Below, in pieces: positions 26,659-39,734 of a stretch of DNA of 64,000 bases; positions within the stretch are counted from its first letter, which is position 1; every line of letters starts with the position of its first letter. Under the pieces are notes generated by a model that was not told where the DNA came from, ran no database searches, and worked only from the letters and a program-made list of their open reading frames with translations. Origin of the DNA: Chytridium lagenaria (taxonomy: Eukaryota > Chytridiomycota > Chytridiomycetes > Chytridiales > Chytridiaceae); the NCBI GenBank assembly GCA_025449115.1, contig JAHLKC010000139.1:46596-110595 (forward strand), in the 5' to 3' direction. Position numbers and translations under genes: made by a program.

Positions 26659-28184
26659 TATTGACGACGATGTTGACGACGATGAATAGGATTAAATATA
26701 TTTATGTGGTTTGATCAACGAGGCAGTGAGAGTGCAGACGAAGAAAGGGCTGCAACAGTATTCCGTTACCCTGCAACACAAGGAAACCAATGCCCAGCCT
26801 GCCAAAAGCGTGGATTTTCAAATTGACTACAAGTTAAGGTTCAACCAATCAGATGGGGAATACAAGCCATTAGACCATTGGTATCACAAAAAATAATCAA
26901 TTAGAAATACGCGAAAATAAATTTAAAAAAGAATCTGTCACGTCGACCCTTCATTGACAGGCTTGACACGCAGGCTGGACAGGAGGTGCCTACACCCTTC
27001 TTATAGGGCATTGTGATGGCATCGGAATTTAATCACCTACTTTGGTGCAGCTGAAAGTGAAATAAAAGTCTAACATCTGCGGCTATTTATCATGTTTGGT
27101 TTTCGGTTCCATCTCTCTCCTTATTATTTTAGCCTCTTTAGCTGCAGTCCCTTCTTTTATCGATTTTAAATGAGCCTTTCTTTCTCCACCGATTTGGGTA
27201 ACGGTAGTGTGTACAGGGTAAAGATATGTAGGATGTGAGCAAGTCTTACACCATTTAAGTACGTGTCTTCGGCAATGCCTTGTTAAAAGCGTGTAAGTGT
27301 TTTCATTGGTATCAGGGTTGTTAAAAAAGTTTGAGTCGACTTCCACTTCAGATCGAGAATTTCGTTTCCTAGCATTAATGAAGGAGCTAGCAGCGGCTGT
27401 GACGGCCTATTCTTCCCGTTGAGAGCGATCGTCTTTGAAGGAGGAGGAAGGCAATGAGATATTTAGATACCGACAATTGAGGATATTTCCGACGGAAAAA
27501 AAACACAAGGGTAAGGTTAAAGTTAAAGGTATTAATTCGATGAGTTTGATGAAAGTACAGTTGTTGGCCGGGAGAATACGGTGAGGTTTGTATGGGGCCA
27601 TTGATAATCAAGGTGAGCTGCAGCATGCAGGTACTGGTTGTAAATGACTAAGCTTTGGAAGAGACGCCCATGTGCTGGCTGATTATATCCCTCCAATAAG
27701 AAGGAGCGTTAAGATTTATGGCATGCAAGCAAAGTGGGGCAAAAGAGTCATTATAAAGGTACGAATGGATAGATTTGAGGGACTTGAGAAAATAATCAAT
27801 TACGAGCAACATCACTATCAAGAAGGATTGGTTAATTAGTAAGGGTATAAATTATCTTTAAGAAGCAGCAAAACGAAAGGATTGCATTTGATCTGATCAT
27901 TCTGAGAGACGTCAATGCACCAGCAGGGTCTCATCCGATGGAGAATCACCCAAAAAGTATAAGGTTCATCCAGTCAAATCTATAGAGGGATTTTAAAGAT
28001 ACTTACGCTCAAACGATTCACGCACTGAAGACATTCATAATACGCATGTTTTTTCTTTGGAACTTTGTTGGTTTATCTTTTCGTGAGGCCCTTTTGAAGA
28101 GATTAAAAGTAAATTTAAACTGAAATAAAACAAAGAGTCTCATACACTTTACCAACGAGGGTTTGATAATTGCATTACAAAAAT
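26659..28184. other. Intergenic, no supported gene
   Basis: AT-rich. Short open frames exist at 26711-26896 (+) and 27083-27346 (-). The second holds a Cys/His cluster (HCRRHVLKWCKTCSH) that could be a decayed zinc-binding or mobile-element piece, but neither has supporting context. Confidence 0.5.
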
Positions 28185-31100
28185 CTATTCTCTAATGTCC
28201 AGCGAAAGCAACAGGTAAATCATCATCTTCAACCCCCACACTAACTTCTTCACATCCTCCCCCATCCCCTCCTCCTCCTCCTCCGTCAACAACCCCATCC
28301 GAACCCCGTACCTCATCAGATCCCACATCATCCCTGGAAGCGCAGGCGATCTGCATCGATAAATCACGTGATCATATGGCGACAAAAAACCCCCGGCAAT
28401 TCCCCTCCACCCTCACAACGTCCACTTTGCGTTAGCTTCTTGCTACATCTCGGTCGGCACGTCCTAAACACCACAAGCAACAATCTCACAACCCCTCGAT
28501 GACCCTGCCATATGGCCTTCATCAACGCTCCCCTCCCCGCCAACACCGCCTCCCTCCAACACCCATCATGTCTACCTACTACATCATCCCAGCTCCCAAG
28601 TCGTCTCCCAACCTGCTCCCTGAACGGTTCCACAACATCCTTCAAAAAACCTTTCCCAGCATCCTCTCCAAACCTCCTCGCCCCTCGTCCATATACCTCC
28701 TCAACAATCCCAGTCGATATCCGCGGCACAACCCTTAGCGCCTCCAACACGACACACAAATCCATCACCATCGTGGCATGCCCATACTCGGCGGCACTCG
28801 CCAACGCCCCCGCAAGCATATCCACCATTCCACCCACAAGCACCCTCGTTCCAGGATCAACCTCCCCATCCACACTTTTGCCACCCATAGCCTCCAACGG
28901 CACCCTCTCCAATTTCTTCCCCATCCTTTCACCACCTCCGCCAACAAACACCTCCCAATCCTCTTATACCCTTTCGCAAAAGCATACATCAAAGCCTGTC
29001 CATTACACGCCATCACGTTAACTTGTCCCGTCTTCACAAGCATATCCACAATCTTCACATGTCCATGCAACGAGGCAGCCCTTAAACAATAATCCCATCA
29101 ACACTCACATCAACTCCAACTCCCTTTCCACTCTTCCCGTTCCCCTTCTTTGCCGTCTCCAACAACATCTCAACCCCCCCAACAAGTCCGCTTCTACAAG
29201 CCCCCTTGATCACATTATTCCCATGACACCCCACATTAACCTTTTCAGACATCACCAAAATTCTCACAACCTCTGACCGTCTCCCAGACTCCTCCCGCAT
29301 CTCCACAACCCCCTCCTCACTCCCAACACCTCCACCACAAATCCATCCATCCCCATCATCCTCATCCCCAGTCATCCCGTCCCCGCCCTTCCACAATAAC
29401 GAACCCCCACCCTCCATCCACTTAAACCCTTCCATCCCTCCACACCAACACATCTCCCCCTTTCTTTCCCCACCCTTCTCACGAAACAACCCTCGAACCC
29501 CCTCCACCTCCTCTCCATTTCCAATCACAACCCCAAAGCCCCTCCCCCCTCCCCTCCCCAGAGCTTAACGATGGCAACGCAGGCACAGGCACATTATTCA
29601 TCCTCCCCCCACCCACCCCCACATTTCCACCACCATCCCTTACGGCCGCACTAATCGCCTCATCCCCCTCTGCACTCGGATCCGCACCGGGTAACGTCAT
29701 CAAGTACTTTAGTACCTCAGGATGTCCCCAGCAGCCGCAAGCCTCAATGGCGCATTCTTCAATCTCTCCAGTTCGAAAACTGGTCTTCCCTCCACATCCC
29801 TTCCATCCTCCGCATCCTCTTCGCCCTCGATCCAATCCGGTAGCCACCACCCGGGACCCCCCTAATAATTACGCCATCTCCGCCCCCGGTTAATAACCTC
29901 ATCAACCGTGCACTAGCTCGCTTCCGCACCCTCCGACGGCCCATCAACATCTTCACAACCGCCAAATGCCCATTCTCACACGCCTCACAAATCGCTTCAT
30001 CCTCTCCCTCAACACTTAAAATACCCTTCAACCTTTCCACCAGCAACTTCACAACCCCTACATGTCCTCGTCTTGCGGCACCAGATAACGATACTTCCGC
30101 TACCCGCTGCGAAATTGGCGAAACCATCTCCTCTGTCCCTCGACATTCGCCCCGTTCTTAGCCCAAATTTCATCCCACCTCCGAACCCACACCATCCTAA
30201 AACTTTCCGAACGACCTCCTCATGACCATTCTCCGCCGCCCTCCAAAGCCCAAAATTTACACCAAACCCTCGGATCCACTCCTCCAGCAACAAGTACCTC
30301 CAAAATCCCCACAAAACCTCCCTGACAAGCAACCTGGAACGCTCGATTCGTCTCCCACCCTAAATCGCACTTTCCTGAATCCACCAACATCTTGACAATG
30401 TCAAGATTGCCGTTGCCGGATGATGAGATTAACGCGAGGTTTCCGTGCGCGTTGGGGAGTACAGTGGGATAGGTTAGAAGGAGACGTACGGTATCGGTGT
30501 GGCCACGCATGCAGGCTTTAGAGATGGGCCAATTGTCGTTTGTCGCGGGGTCAATGGAGCATGTATCTATGAGGTATTGCGTAATATCCGTATGTCCGAG
30601 TTCCACTGCTGCCAAAAATGCCGATGCGATGGCTCGTTCAAACGGAGCCTTTAAACTATCGTATTCTTCTTGATCCGTCATGCTGCAGTTTGATCGCAAT
30701 GAAGGTGAAGAAAATGATGAGGACATATCGGCGTCTAGTTGCTGGACCATATCGATGATGTATGCCATACAGGATTGGCTCCCATCGCGCATTTCAAAAC
30801 GAGAATGATTGCCATACGTTTAAAACGGGAGTGATAAGAATAAGGACAGCGTGATTTGAGCGTCTCGAAAAGCTTTGCAAGGGCTTTGCTGTCATCTAAT
30901 ACCACTATAACGTATTCGAGCGCTAATATTTGTTTTGGATGGAAGAAAAGAGTAAGACCGCGTTCATAAGTCTAAACTTAATACGAAAGACAATGAAATG
31001 ATAAACAGAGAGATGGCATGAATGCGTTTAAAAAGAGGGGAAAATAATAAATCAACAAACCGTCCATCCGCAATATATGATCAAAAGGCGCCAACGGTCC

Positions 31101-31682
31101 ATCAGGTGGTTCAATCCTACTATCAGGCAATTTCGGTGACGCTGCAAGCTCAAATCCCATTACCGGAAACCCATCCACCCCAAAACTCTTTTCATCTCTC
31201 CCACCTTTCCAAACCTCACATTCCAAACATCCACCGCCTTCAACAAACCCTCCACAACATCCCCTTGCCAAGGTATCGGTCGTGCACTCCGAAAGTTCCC
31301 AGCATACCAGTTCCCGTCTACCACATTCACGGTGCGTATGCTAAAACCAAAGAGGAAGAAGAGGGCGGTGGTGTAGACTTTTGGGAGGAGTTCCCAGGGG
31401 AGGAGCGGAGGGGGGCGAGGATGTCAGGTTTATGGGGATAGCCAGATGGGTAAGGAGGGGGTGAGGTTGGGGTGCAGGACGTTGAGGATATTCCGGAGGG
31501 TGAATGGGAGGTCGATGGTGAGGTGGGTGGATTGTGGGAAGGAGCGAGGAGGAGTAGAGTTGGTGAGGATGGATGTAGGTGAGGATGTGGAGGAGAATCT
31601 CGAGGGGGAGTTGGTTCAGCGTCACGGAGGGTGACGGCGACGGCATTATTGAAGCTTGCGTCGTTTGGTTGTTGGTCCCCAC
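28185..31682 (-). CDS. F-box / ankyrin-repeat protein
   Basis: Predicted SCF ubiquitin-ligase substrate adaptor. The N terminus (31682 downwards) carries an F-box core (LNQLPLEILLHILTYI). After further N-terminal exons and an intron around 30800-31100, an ankyrin array starts (AFLAAVELGHTDITQYLID, ISKACMRGHTDTVRLLLTY, SGNGNLDIVKMLVDSGK) and continues in pieces (GAARRGHVGVVKLLVERL, ICEACENGHLAVVKMLM, GHVKIVDMLVKTGQ). The C terminus is Gly/Arg/Glu-rich and ends at 28185. The frame changes at several points (near 30230, 30130, 29850, 29500, 29080, 28950 and 28370). The later half is extremely G-rich on the coding strand. F-box plus ankyrin architecture is known in fungi; the target is unknown. 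Confidence 0.7.
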
Positions 31683-32003
31683 GAATGAATGTGTAATTGA
31701 GACGAAAAACTTTTTTAGCCTCAGCTTCTCCTCAGCGGAGACGTTTTACTATAGCTGCTGATTGTCTCCCGATAGTCTAATGTTTTGTTTTGGATATTTA
31801 TTGCCTTTCATTCCTTTTCCGAAAAGAACTCGAGGGGGGGGGGGGGGGAAATAGCAAAAAACGTCGAATGCAAACACCGAAAAGAAACGAAAACAAAGAG
31901 TGTATGGAACAGCAGGGTAGAGTACAGAAGATAAGAGAAGATACAGGGAAAGGGGCACTTTGGATGCGCGTACAAGAAAGAATGGGGTAGAGTCTCTATG
32001 AAA
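31683..32003. other. Spacer with a G16 run
   Basis: Short intergenic DNA between two minus-strand genes, with sixteen consecutive G at 31833-31848. Nothing else recognised. Confidence 0.7.
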
Positions 32004-32578
32004 CTACATGGAAAAAACCGTCATTGGTTCACCCCTTTTCATCGCTCTCTGTTCGGCGCGTCGTGTTCTCTCAAGTGCCTGAATCTCTGACCGCGAGACA
32101 CCCTATTAAAGAGCATGGGTTAAAGCAACACGATTCAATTAGTGAGGAGCTTGAATTTCGATGCTCAACGTAGCAAACAGTGCAACTCACCATAGATGTG
32201 TAAGTTGACACCCTATTCCAAGAGCCTAACCCAGCAGCAGCAATACGGCGGGGAGTCGCAAGACCTTTCAAAGATTTGGACTTGCTGTCTTTGAGCATTC
32301 TGAGCTTGCGATGCTTGACGTATTGGATCCACGTCGCTCACGCCTGAATCCGCGAGTGACTTGAACGTGTTTAGTGAGAGGTGAAGTACGGACGATATCC
32401 GAAAAGTGGGTGAGATGGGAAGGGGTCTTCTCTGGAATTGGTTGGACGGGTTGACGAAGACGGTTGGAAATGACGTGGATAAGGACGGCAAAACTGGGAG
32501 GAGGGCGATGAAAATGGCAGTTGCGCGGATATTGGTTGGGGTTGTTAAAGTGGAGAGAGACATGGCTGAGAAAGGCAT
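32004..32578 (-). CDS. Small basic protein with hydrophobic N terminus, unrecognised
   Basis: Two exons, 32578-32191 and 32102-32004, joined by an 88-base intron with intact frame. The first exon starts with a hydrophobic segment (ATAIFIALLPVLPSL) that could be a signal or mitochondrial targeting sequence. A one-base shift near 32330 leads into a basic stretch (YVKHRKLRMLKDSKSKSL, then TPRRIAAAGLGSW). The second exon is helical and charged (GVSRSEIQALERTRRAEQRA) and ends TVFSM. The protein is about 165 residues. I do not recognise the family. Confidence 0.55.
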
Positions 32579-32913
32579 TTTCTGTGTTTTGTTTTCTTAT
32601 GTAAATAGTTGGGTGAGGGAGGGTCTGGAGGCTTATATAATATTTTGTTAATGATGCGACGTTTTAAGTGACGACAGTGATGCGACGGCGTGAGAGGACA
32701 CTAATTTACAACTATCGAATGAGATGTCACATTATCATGACGGCGAAGGACGGGGAAAAGAGTCAATCAAAAAGTAATACGCAGCGAGCAAGATTGAAGA
32801 AAGGATGCGACAGGCTTATATTTTATCAAAGGATGGGACGTGGGGGTTGATACAAAAAAAAAAATGGTGGATTTGCGGTGATGATTTCTCCATTAAGAGA
32901 AAGAATAATTGAC
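32579..32913. other. Intergenic
   Basis: Between two minus-strand genes. No gene seen. Confidence 0.6.
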
Positions 32914-33380
32914 TCATGCCTTCGCGTCCTCAGCTTCCTGAACGATAGGGAGCGTTCCCTGCCCTGCATCCCCTCCTATCTCCAGTGGTGTGAGCACAGG
33001 TAAACCTCCTTCAACCCCCTTCAACCCCTCGGCAATCACCGGCGAGTACATGCTGAACCGATACCGAGCTGGCTTTGAAGACAGGACGTAAGCCGAGAAA
33101 ATGGCCGTCATCACGCAGACAGTAAAGATAAACAGAAGGATATGTTGGAAGCTTGTAAAAGTTTAGGACGGGAAGTATGGGGGAATGGGAGGTAGGCGAA
33201 ACGTTTATGAGCGTCTGAGGGGGTCGCCCAGGTTGGGGATGCGTTGATGTTGATGGTGTAGCTTGTGCTGCGGGTGGTGAGTGCTGGAGTATTGACGACG
33301 TTGGTGGTGGCGGAGGAGTTTGATGGTGTGATGCCTTTTGGGGGCATCACAGGGACCATGTTGTGAGCACCGGTGGGCAT
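32914..33380 (-). CDS. Small single-pass membrane protein, unrecognised
   Basis: The ATG at 33380 opens a Thr/Ser/Asn-rich N-terminal part. The reading shifts by one base near 33170 into a membrane helix (ILLFIFTVCVMTAIFSAYVL) and a soluble C-terminal tail (KPARYRFSMYSPVIAEGL) ending at 32914. It is about 155 residues. It is divergent from the F-box gene at 33.5 kb, so the two may share the 150-bp spacer as promoter. No family recognised. Confidence 0.5.
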
Positions 33381-33528
33381 GTTTCGATGACGGAAGTTTA
33401 GTTTAGTTGTTGTAGAGACAGTAACGGTTTAGTCAGTCTGTAGTGCTCGTGGGATCGCTGGTTGCTTGACGGACGCTTCTCCACTCGGTTTGTACAAAAA
33501 GTTTCCCAAATATTTATTTTGGCTCAAT

Positions 33529-35014
33529 ATGCACCGTCTCCCCCCGAACTCATCCGACACATCTGCCGTATCGTTTGGGACTCGCGGCTCAACGACGATG
33601 TTATACAAATACGCGGGGACACTGAGGCCTCATATACGGTTCGAAACCTACTGCACTGCAACTCAAGACTCTTCACTGAAGCTTCTGCAGTGATATGGGA
33701 GGATCCTTTCGTCAATCAGAGCTTCGAGGCTGCGAGATGCCGACGATGGGAGCTGTTCGATAGTATCTTCCACTTAGTTGATACAGGAGATGACATTCCG
33801 TCAAGGGCGGTTCAGCGTGCCCGGCACTACCTTTCTTGTATCAAGGAAATGACAACACCGCATTGGGGAGCCATCCACTCGCATCGGTTGTCAACACAAA
33901 AGATGCTTCCTTTCATGACGTCTCTTCGAAGGCTTGTAGGTACTGCGAAAGCGGTTACAGAGGATTTCCCAACGAGCGTCTGTCGAGGCCTGACCCATCT
34001 TACTGTCCGAGGAAATACTCTTTCCTTGAATATGGGAGAGAAGTTTCCAAATCTCGTATCCTTAAATCTTGCGAGTTTCAATGCTCTTCTCCCATTCTCA
34101 TGCTCAAGCCGAGTTGAGATTTTGACCATTGAGTTAACTGTGGTCGACGCATTTGCATCCGTGGTGGAAATGGCATCGCAGTTGTGCCCTTTGCTGAAGG
34201 AACTTAACCTGAATGCATTTCTTGATTTAGGAGAAGACGATTCGGAAAAACATCAGTCCGCGCACGCGATTGCTGCTGTTTTGGATAGGCACTTTCCTCC
34301 TTCACAATTGACGATATTGCGTTTACGAGGGTTCACCCTGACGCACCCGATCAAGTTTGATTCATTGAAGATGCTAGTCATTGATGGGGGGTGTTTGACG
34401 GGGGACTTTCCGGCTTCTCTACCAGCATTAATTCAAAGATGCTCTGGAACACTTGAAGCACTTGTGTTGAAGACCCATCTCATGACTGCTGCCCAGACAC
34501 GCATGCCAATATGCGTGACAGCGCTAAGGCGGTTACGTATCCTGCACACGTCTTTGCAGTCGGAGGAAGGGCTCCCAATTCCTTTAGATCTGGAGATGGG
34601 TGTCCCTACATGGCCATTGATTGAACTGGTGTTTCTTCACGAGCCGATTATGTCAATAGCCTCGGTGAAGAACATGATAGAAGGAATATCAGGGACGGTG
34701 AAAATGTTGGGGATTGTTGGCAGCACTGTGACAGATGAGATTAAAAAGGAGGTGATCATGGCTGTGTTGGAAAGGGGGCATTTCCGCGGTTGATGCGGCT
34801 AGATCTTCCCGCGTTTGAGGATGAAAGACTTGGACGCCGTTTGCTTCGGCGATTGAGGTCAATGCGAGTATGTTTAGACGGGGATGGTGAGGAAGCAGGG
34901 GAGAAGGGGTTGAGATTTGTGCAGAACGTCAGGCAAAGCAGCCTTTTTTATGGAAGAGTAGCGATTCTGGGGAGTAATTGGGATCCTTCGAGGGAGATCT
35001 TCGCATTTTCTTGA
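33529..35014 (+). CDS. F-box / leucine-rich-repeat-like protein
   Basis: The chosen ATG at 33529 gives MHRLPP, which after a one-base gap in a six-C run (33540-33545) continues ELIRHICRIVW, a recognisable F-box start. The open frame then runs unbroken to 34790 with irregular leucine-rich repeats (LTHLTVRGNTLSL, FPNLVSLNLASFNALLP, PLLKELNLNAFLDLG, SQLTILRLRGFTL, SLKMLVIDGGCLTGDFP, LRRLRILHTSLQ). A second one-base gap in a five-G run near 34779 moves the end from 34793 to 35014 (MRLDLPAFEDERLGRRLLRR). It is a predicted SCF substrate adaptor of about 495 residues. No intron seen. Confidence 0.72.
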
Positions 35015-35468
35015 TCTGCTGTACATACCAAAGTGGAATAAAAAAAAGGCTTGAGAAGCTATAAATCATAAATCGATTTTTCGTGCTCTATTTTCTGCTG
35101 GTAAAATTCCGCCAAAAGTTCCTAAAAAAGTCAAGGAAAAGGGGGGGATGGAAGGAAAAAGGGGGAATGGTATTATTTGGCCCTCTTCATTGCTTAATCT
35201 ATCTACTGTTTGGTGAGGCATATTCAAAAAATATAGTATTTTAGACTTACAGACTTTTAAATAGACTTCAACACGAGAATGCCGTTTTACACTTTATTTT
35301 CATGTCTTTTCTTCGAGTTTTGTAGCTCATGACCCAGAAACTTGCTCTTCGTGAGATAGTCATTAGGATTCCACTTATTATATTCGCTTAAAAGTGGAAT
35401 GAGATGGCAGAATACCAAGTTACTAGGATTTTGCATGATTAAAAGTGGTACATACAGACGCCGAACCG
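35015..35468. other. Intergenic between convergent genes
   Basis: AT-rich 3' regions. A repeated AAAAGTGG(A/T) block occurs at about 35388 and 35442. No gene seen. Confidence 0.7.
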
Positions 35469-36790
35469 TCAAAAGTCGGTTGTCCACAGCTCAGTATACT
35501 TCGCCACTTTTTTCGCAACCTCGTCTCCCCTTAATTTGGCAAGGGCACGTAAACAGGCTGTCGCAACACCCATCCCAGACGGCACACACTCCAGCCATTC
35601 CCTACCATCAACCACCTCACACGCCCTCCGTCCCGCCTCTCCAACAACCACACATCTCGTTCTTCCACCCCCAATCGCAACTTTCCCAACAACTTCCGCC
35701 ACCTCATTCATGTTACCGTCAATTTCCGAACCCAAATACACAACACAATCAGGCGTCATCTCCAAAAGTTCCTGCGGCGTGATGGGTTTAACAACCATAT
35801 CAACAGATTTCCTTCCCCCCAATACTTTGAGGGAACCCGTAAATGTCACAAACTCTGTCTTCACCGTTGACGGTTCACACGCAAACACCTCGGCTGCAGC
35901 TCCTAGATCTAGCACCTCGAAATCCGCGGGAACCACAATCACAACAACCGGTTTCTTGCTGCCAAACATGGAGAACGGGAAGATTGCAGAACTTGAAAGT
36001 GTTGGGGTTGCTTGACGGTACAATTCATCCTCTACAACGTACCCGCAAACGTACGGTAACGCCATGATCCGTAAACGATTGGCAACGTCAAGACCGGTTG
36101 ATTCGTTAATCAATTTAGCAAACGGGTCGTTGTCGGCTGGCATGGGTGTGTAATTGAGCTGTTGAGCAACAGCGGCTACAACGTTATCACCAAAGACTTG
36201 GGCGGCGAGGTGGAACCCCATATCGATACCAGCGGATACACCGCTGGAGGTGAGGATGTTCCCGGATTGGACGAACCGAGCGTTTGGTTGCCAGAGTGTT
36301 GAGGTGCTTGATGGGAGGTTTGTGATGAGATTCCAGCTTGCTTTATTGGTGGTTGCGGGTTTGTTTGTAATGAGACCTGCTGCTGCAAAGGCGGCGCTAC
36401 CTGTACATACGGATGCAATAAACTGATGATGTGAGCAGCATGGCATGGAAAGGGTTCGTTTACCTTTACTGTTTCAGCGCATTTGCGAAGGAAGGCGAGA
36501 TGACTGGGATTGTAGACTTGGTTCAATGTGCCGATACCTCCTGGAAGGAGGAGGATGTCGAGTTTAGGGCAGGTATCGAAAGTGTGATGGGCGTTGAGGG
36601 AGAACATTTGGGAGCTACGGATCGGACGGTCATTTCTTTCAGCAACGAGCAGAAATGTGACTTCTTGTGATGCGACAACGGATGACTTGAGAAGGACAGA
36701 GAGAGGCCCGGCAAAGTCGAGGGCCTCGAAGCCGTCAAAGATGAAGGATCCGATGGTGAGCATGCTAAAGCTTGTCGATTTTGTGAGCAA
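35469..36790 (-). CDS. Tandem DJ-1/PfpI (GATase1-like) protein
   Basis: Exons 36790-36464 and 36422-35469 are joined by a 41-base intron with intact frame; about 425 residues with no frame break. The first domain shows IGSFIFDGFEALDFAGPLSV, PKLDILLLPGGIG and, just after the intron, SVCTGSAAFAAAGLI with the nucleophile cysteine, then SSGVSAGIDMGFHLAAQVFG. This is the AraC-N-terminal/isonitrile-hydratase-like branch of the DJ-1/PfpI superfamily. A second DJ-1-like segment begins at KPVVVIVVPADFEVLDLGAA and continues through DCVVYLGSEIDG. Its elbow region reads GRTRCVVVGEAGRRACEVV, so it seems not to keep a standard active site. The start could also be Met at 36766. Substrate unknown. Confidence 0.82.
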
Positions 36791-37411
36791 CAGAAATTAA
36801 GATTTTGGATATGGTTTATGTCACTTGGATTGCGGAAGCGGCGATTACGTAAAACGTGGGGCAACGTTGGAACGACGCGGACCTTTGATTATTTAGATGT
36901 GTTTGACTGCTGCTACAGACAGGCCGTCGGCTGGATGGGAGAGAACAGTAATGACACTCATCTACGTAACATGAGCCTGACAAAAGGATGCTCCTGGAAA
37001 CGATGTTTAACTCTCTTATGCCAGTGGTTCGTATGCATTTTCCTTTCACCACAACTTGAAAGGAACCATCTCACACCCATATCTACACCCATGCAGTAAA
37101 ATCGGACGATGTAGCCCGAAATAGTTATGGAAAAATTACACGCAAAATTCATAACGCGTTACGTAAAAAACCGTATTGTTATTGAAAAATACTCGGCCCT
37201 GCGCAGCAAAGACAATCACAAGAGAGAGAACGTAAGTAATAAAACCTTGAGGCATTCTGTTTATTTTCTTCAGCCTTTTTAGTTCTCCACAAACATTTAA
37301 CGGGTATTCATAACACAAACAAAGAAAAAGTGTGAATTGGTTATCACGGGTACGACAAGAAGAATTAAAAGGAAAAAGAAGAAAGATCGCCGGTTCCCCT
37401 CATTGATGTCT
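36791..37411. other. Intergenic
   Basis: No convincing gene. The divergent side carries the DJ-1 promoter. Open frames on both strands near 36816-37099 overlap each other and have no features. Confidence 0.6.
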
Positions 37412-38303
37412 TTAAACAAAGAGAATACCGTAGAGGAACGCTGGCAAAAAGTGGTACCAAACAGGTGTCTTTCCAAAAAGCCCATCACTTGTTTTCGTTG
37501 TTGTAGATGTGCCTGCAGCCGCACCGGTTGTCACGACGGCGGTGGTGATGGCACGAGCCGCAGTGGTAGTAGGCACCGAGGTTGTTGCACCGGATTGAGC
37601 AGTAGCGGTGGTCACGACGTTGCCGCCTCCACGAACAGCGATCTGGTTGAAGGGCGATTGTTAATTAAAAGGGAATAGGAAGGGATGGACAAGGGACTTA
37701 CGGGAGGGCTGGAGTAGTAGCTGCCGTCAATGATAATAGAGATGGCCTGGCAGGAGAAAAAAAAGGAAAGGATGGTTAGAGCGTTGTTTTTTGATTGAGA
37801 AGATTTTAATGAAGAGACGTTACCCAGTTTCCGGAGGGGAGGTCGGCGGGGAGCCTCACGGTACCTTGACCAGCACCAATAGCGAACGCTTGGTCAAAAC
37901 GAGTCCACACGAGACCAGTGTCAGGGCCGTTACGGATATCCTGGAGGTTAAGGTGATGGTCCTGTCCGCGGGGATACCAGATGATGCCCAAACCACGAGC
38001 TTTTTTGTTTATTTTAATTTTTGTTTTAAAAATGTGTTAGCGTTAAGGGAACGATGGTGGATTGGATCGTGGGTGGGGGGGGGGTTGGGTATCGGGAGAT
38101 TGGGTAGTGTACTTACGACTTCATCACCAGCACTGTAGGAGCTTCCGGTGAAGGGCGGATGATACTGAACGCGACACCAGGGCGGGAGGACGTAGGGGAG
38201 GAGGAGGGTGCGAGAGCGGTTGTGGTGACGGCGGTCTCGTTTTGGGCGAACACGGAGGTTGCGATGAAGCCGAGGGCGAGGAGGAGGGTTTGATGAAATA
38301 CAT
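37412..38303 (-). CDS. Secreted Ser/Thr-rich GPI-anchored cell-surface protein (Kre9/Knh1-like domain)
   Basis: Predicted wall or plasma-membrane glycoprotein. From the ATG at 38303: a signal peptide (LLLALGFIATSVFAQ, after a one-base gap in the first codons), a Thr/Ser linker, then PFTGSSYSAGDEV after a second shift near 38150. Further exons read ARGLGIIWYPRGQ ... QGTVRLPADLPSGNW, AISIIIDGSYYSSPP and IAVRGGGNVVTTATAQSG. Introns lie around 37999-38117, 37746-37826 and 37645-37700. The late Thr-rich region ends in a short hydrophobic tail (YHFLPAFLYGILFV) typical of a GPI-anchor signal. The domain resembles the fungal Ser-Thr-rich GPI-anchored Kre9/KNH family by the GSSYSAGDEV and LPADLPSGNW segments. 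That match is from memory of the motif. Confidence 0.72.
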
Positions 38304-39734
38304 TTTTTGTTGCTGTAGTTGTTGTTGATAAAACGTGAAGATGGGTGAGTGAGTGGTTCAAATGTGGTGGGGTGGTCGGCTTTTTATTCTTGAAGATGGA
38401 TTATGGTAGCGTTGACGTTCGAGAAGGCGAAGAAGATTCTCGAGAAATTGAGGAGGATTCCTTTTATGAGGAAAGGTGGCAAACTCCAATCAGATTTGTA
38501 TTCTAGAAACCATATTCCGATGATCCTTATTTATTTGGAAATTTCTTTTTAAGTACTTAGCTTACCAGGAATCATTTTGATCTGGATGTTCAACATTATC
38601 TTATATTTTCCTCAAAAAAGAACGTGGACGGGGCTTCTCTTCAATTTCTTTTTTTAGGGTCTCTGTGTTCTTTCCTGCATATCTCCTAGACGACGGATAT
38701 GTAAAGGAAGCGGATAATGTAATGACATGATAAAGCATGGTCTAGAGACCCAAAAGATAATTAACATTGCGCGTAAGTATTATATAAGTGACTCAAGTCT
38801 AAGGTAAAAATACATTTCATGATTTGAAGAAATGACTAGAAACAAACCCTTAAAAGAGTTTCTTTAAGCGCCGGGTGGGAAAGAGTGTCCATCCCCTTTC
38901 TAAAACATAAACGAACGTCCCTAAAAGTCGATCAGATGAGACCACGCATGTTTATGAAGAAAGGGAGAACGAGGGGGCGGATGTCTTGAAAAGTGTTTCT
39001 ATGCGGGAACTGTTGGCTTTTACCGATTGTTCTTATATGTCCAAGATAAAGCACCCGCAATCACCTCAAACATTCGCATTATGAAGGTCAGAAGCACCGT
39101 TGATGTTGACCAAAACACCACCCAAAGACTTCTTTTTCATCATATAAGAACCACCGGCAAGGAAAAGGGTTACTTTGACAAAAGTCAGAAATGCTAATAT
39201 CTACTTAGCATTTCTAATCAACTACTTCCAAAATACCACGCGGAACTGAAGTTAAAAGGCATATTTCCAAGACAACGAAATAAAGGGAAGAACACCCGCG
39301 CGCATGGTCCTTTTTGATGCCATCATGACGTCGTCACCCATTGATTGAATCCTCAAAGTTAGGGAAAATTAAGGCTAAGGGACCTCAACAAGGTTTAAAT
39401 CAATTCAGTTTCTTTTAGAAAACCGAGTTTTTGAATAACCTACAGATAACAGATCAGGTTAGAAGCGGATATATAGAATACCCGATAATATTTATGTTTC
39501 AACTGTTTTCCTTCAAGAATAAGCTAATAAATAGGTTATCTGTATGGGCATTGGGGACTATGGGTATGGACTATGGACTATGGAGAGGTAATTAAGTGAT
39601 GAATCAAGAATTTCATCACAAAGATTCCACCTGTAATATGTTGACAATGTCACACAATGGTTTTTAAATCTGGGTTTTCACAGTAAGGATATTTTTACCA
39701 CCCTGAACTCAACCAGAAGGTAATAAAGAAGGAA

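Noticed and set aside
26711..26896. Short + strand open frame next to LRR-SAM copy B
   Set aside because: No family features, and its codon pattern is unlike that of genes here.
27083..27346. Minus open frame with a Cys/His cluster
   Set aside because: It has no neighbouring exons or recognisable domain; too little to call a gene.
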